From contig JBAJFG010000096.1 in assembly GCA_037903475.1 (NCBI GenBank), positions 372,001 to 436,000 of the forward strand: 64,000 nucleotides of DNA, written 5' to 3'. Below are positions 62,401-64,000 of this stretch, one piece after another. The position numbers and the translations under genes are program-made. Source of the DNA: Ancylostoma caninum (lineage: Eukaryota; Nematoda; Chromadorea; Rhabditida; Ancylostomatidae). The first letter of the stretch is position 1. The number at the start of each line of letters is the position of its first letter. Under the pieces are notes generated by a model. It was not told the origin of the DNA. It searched no databases and was given only the letters and a program-made list of their open reading frames with translations.

Positions 62401-63192
62401 GGGTTTGCTCGTTGACGAGGCGCTACCAGGAAACGGTGACGAGGGATATGTTGTTCCTAGAAAAGTCAAGAACGGGGGTAATGATAGGCTACCTGGTACA
62501 CCCAGTACAAGTCATTCCGAAATGTAGCAAGTGTCTTGCAGATCTATGACTGTAGCATCGAAGCTACAGCTATGAAACATGCGAAGAGGTGCAAATTCGG
62601 GCATTCTCCAAAGGAAGAGCGAGCTGAACTTGGCGAAAATGTCTACACAATCACAGCACTTAACATGAACAAGACCAATGTAGCCGAAATGGTAATGGAT
62701 TAAGTATCAGCTAATCGTCAGTTTGATTCTGATCAGGATAAGTGAATTCAGGCTAGCAAGAAGTGGTTTGGTGAGCTGGAAATGTACGGGGTTGGACAGA
62801 AGAATTACTTCGACCTTGCGCTCGTTAACCGACCAAAGACTCAAATTGGCCACTATACACAGGTGGAGCTCTTAGAATATACGTAATACCGGGTGAGATA
62901 AGCAATTATTCCTCTTTCTTGAGATGGTCTGGCAGGACAGCTACAAGCTGGGATGTTACGTCGAATGGTGTCCAACGCAGACATTGGCTGTCTGCCAATA
63001 CAATCCAAAGTTTGTTCATCTCCTGATGTTTCACCAATTTATTCATGTGTTCATTTCCTGAGTTGAACCATCTTCAGAGGAAATATGCTGAAATCGTACA
63101 TCTACGAAACTGGAAATCCATGCACGAAAGATGCAGACTGTAACTGTAACTGCAAATGTAGCGTTGTAGAAGGCCTTTGTATTGTCCAGTAA
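59491..63192 (+). CDS. Two-domain ASP/CAP secreted protein (ASP-1 type)
   Basis: Exons 59491-59517, 59582-59609, 59690-59838, 60365-60459, 60523-60655, 60716-60801, 60955-61190, 61265-61337, 61393-61468, 62542-62691, 62752-62862, 62924-63009 and 63078-63192 join in phase to 454 aa. Signal peptide 1-18 (MFLSIVGVVVILGQKVEA). CAP domain 1, about 22-172, opens FLDTHNDLRRNIA; its C-terminal half reads NMAHSKATKLGC, without the usual GHYTQ. A Cys-rich piece follows (CKKDDDCNTYFGSTCSNGLC), then a Ser/Asp/Asn/Lys-rich linker (about 218-250). CAP domain 2, about 253-420, has FLDMHNQFR, ELGENVY, the full GHYTQMVW and VCQYNPKGN, and a Cys-rich tail. ASPs are abundant secreted products of infective and adult strongylid nematodes. 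The intron 61469-62541 is unusually long. AATAAA is at 63203-63208. Confidence 0.96.
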
Positions 63193-63202
63193 ATGCAATG
63201 GC

Positions 63203-63208
63203 AATAAA
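63203..63208 (+). terminator. Polyadenylation signal of the ASP gene
   Basis: AATAAA 11 bases after the TAA stop codon, giving a very short 3' UTR. Confidence 0.75.
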
Positions 63209-63951
63209 AATTCACTCATTGAAAGCTTGTTCGTAGTGCATAAACATAGTTTGCGAGTATTTGTTGATTCTAAACCTGGACGACGTGGCACAATACATAT
63301 AGTGACCCCCCCCCCCTACCCTAGTTTAGGTGTGCTCAGACAGCTCACGGGGAAAAGCTAGCCGAGGAGAGTCCTATGAAGAAAAAAGAAAGGAGGCAAG
63401 CACATCCCATCACCACAGCAACAAATTGTAATAAGGAAGAACCTGCGATAGCAATATATTGAGAAATGCCAATCATACTCAAGGAAGAGATACGGATTAT
63501 GATGTAAAAATTAAAAAATAAAAAAAAACGAAAAAGAAGCAATAGTTGCAATACAAGATAAAATGATGAACGTAGATAGTAGGTATAGTCTGCTAGCTCA
63601 GAGAGGGCCGATGGAGTGACTTTGTCTGCAATTACGACCTCAGCACGGTGTCGGCCAACTTATCTATTTCTTACACATTTTGTGTAATAGAAAAAAATTT
63701 TTCGCATTACTGTAGTATTTACGGATTTTTGAAGTTTTCTCTTTATTATATTTACTCCGTTTCGTGCATAAGCTTGTATGTGTGTGGTGTGATTCCCTCC
63801 ATTTTGATGTTTGCTCACTACCACTTTGTAAAATTTCCTTCCAGAAGCGGCCTGCCGTCCCCTCCCCCATTGGTGGAAGTACCAGTTGCTTCAGAATGTT
63901 GTGCCTTTACGTTCCTGAGATTATAGTCTGAGCAATGAACTCGTGCCCTAG
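63209..63951. other. Gene-free stretch
   Basis: No supported gene. A run of C (63307-63319) and AT-rich sequence. Confidence 0.5.
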
Positions 63952-64000
63952 CACAAGCTGTTCCCTGGGACTCCGACTTCCACACAAGCTGTTCCCTGGG
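63952..64000 (+). repeat. Tandem repeat cut by the window end
   Basis: CACAAGCTGTTCCCTGGG occurs at 63952 and 63983, 31 bases apart, the second copy ending at the last base. This may be the start of a longer array beyond the window. Confidence 0.75.

Overview
The window reads as nuclear DNA of a parasitic strongylid (hookworm-like) nematode. It has small exons with GT-AG introns, acceptors of the TTTCAG type, trans-splice-like acceptors a few bases before start codons, degenerate TTAGGC (nematode telomere) motifs, a two-domain ASP/CAP secreted protein gene, a MIG-18-like fibronectin-I protein gene, and a decayed mariner of the Hsmar1/bandit type. This assignment is inference; no species can be fixed from the sequence alone.

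Layout. 1-11.2 kb: mostly gene-free with simple repeats (ATTT, GAAT) and one weak candidate exon. 11.5-26.6 kb, minus: a DHTKD1-type 2-oxoadipate dehydrogenase E1 gene, rebuilt as 25 in-phase exons (about 893 aa). 27.2-28.8 kb: an unrecognised minus-strand reading frame just upstream of DHTKD1, and a small two-exon plus-strand candidate. 29.4-33.3 kb: a dead mariner, a TTAA-ended inverted-repeat element and a second mariner relic. 34.0-41.7 kb, minus: an RNP-1/Lark-like RNA-binding protein gene (11 exons, 407 aa) lying downstream of dpy-30 (4 exons, 148 aa). 41.8-46.5 kb: a nest of inverted-repeat elements. 47.1-48.5 kb, plus: an ARF-family GTPase (6 exons, 180 aa). 49.9-52.5 kb: three unrecognised candidate ORFs. 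53.1-57.9 kb, plus: a secreted protein with three MIG-18-like units (8 exons, 245 aa), one intron of which holds a 1.2-kb long-TIR element with two pol III box pairs. 59.5-63.2 kb, plus: a two-domain ASP (13 exons, 454 aa).

Functions are mixed: mitochondrial lysine/tryptophan catabolism (DHTKD1), chromatin methylation (DPY-30, subunit of SET1/MLL complexes), RNA binding (RNP-1), membrane traffic (ARF), extracellular matrix (MIG-18-like) and host-interface secretion (ASP). DPY-30 and RNP-1 lie head to tail with splice-leader-like acceptors, and I recall the same pair being adjacent in C. elegans, so this looks like conserved microsynteny or an operon. Repeats occupy many introns and intergenic gaps; one palindromic family has three copies within 9 kb. 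All exon joins were made by eye from reading frame, splice sites and family similarity; no alignment or search was run.
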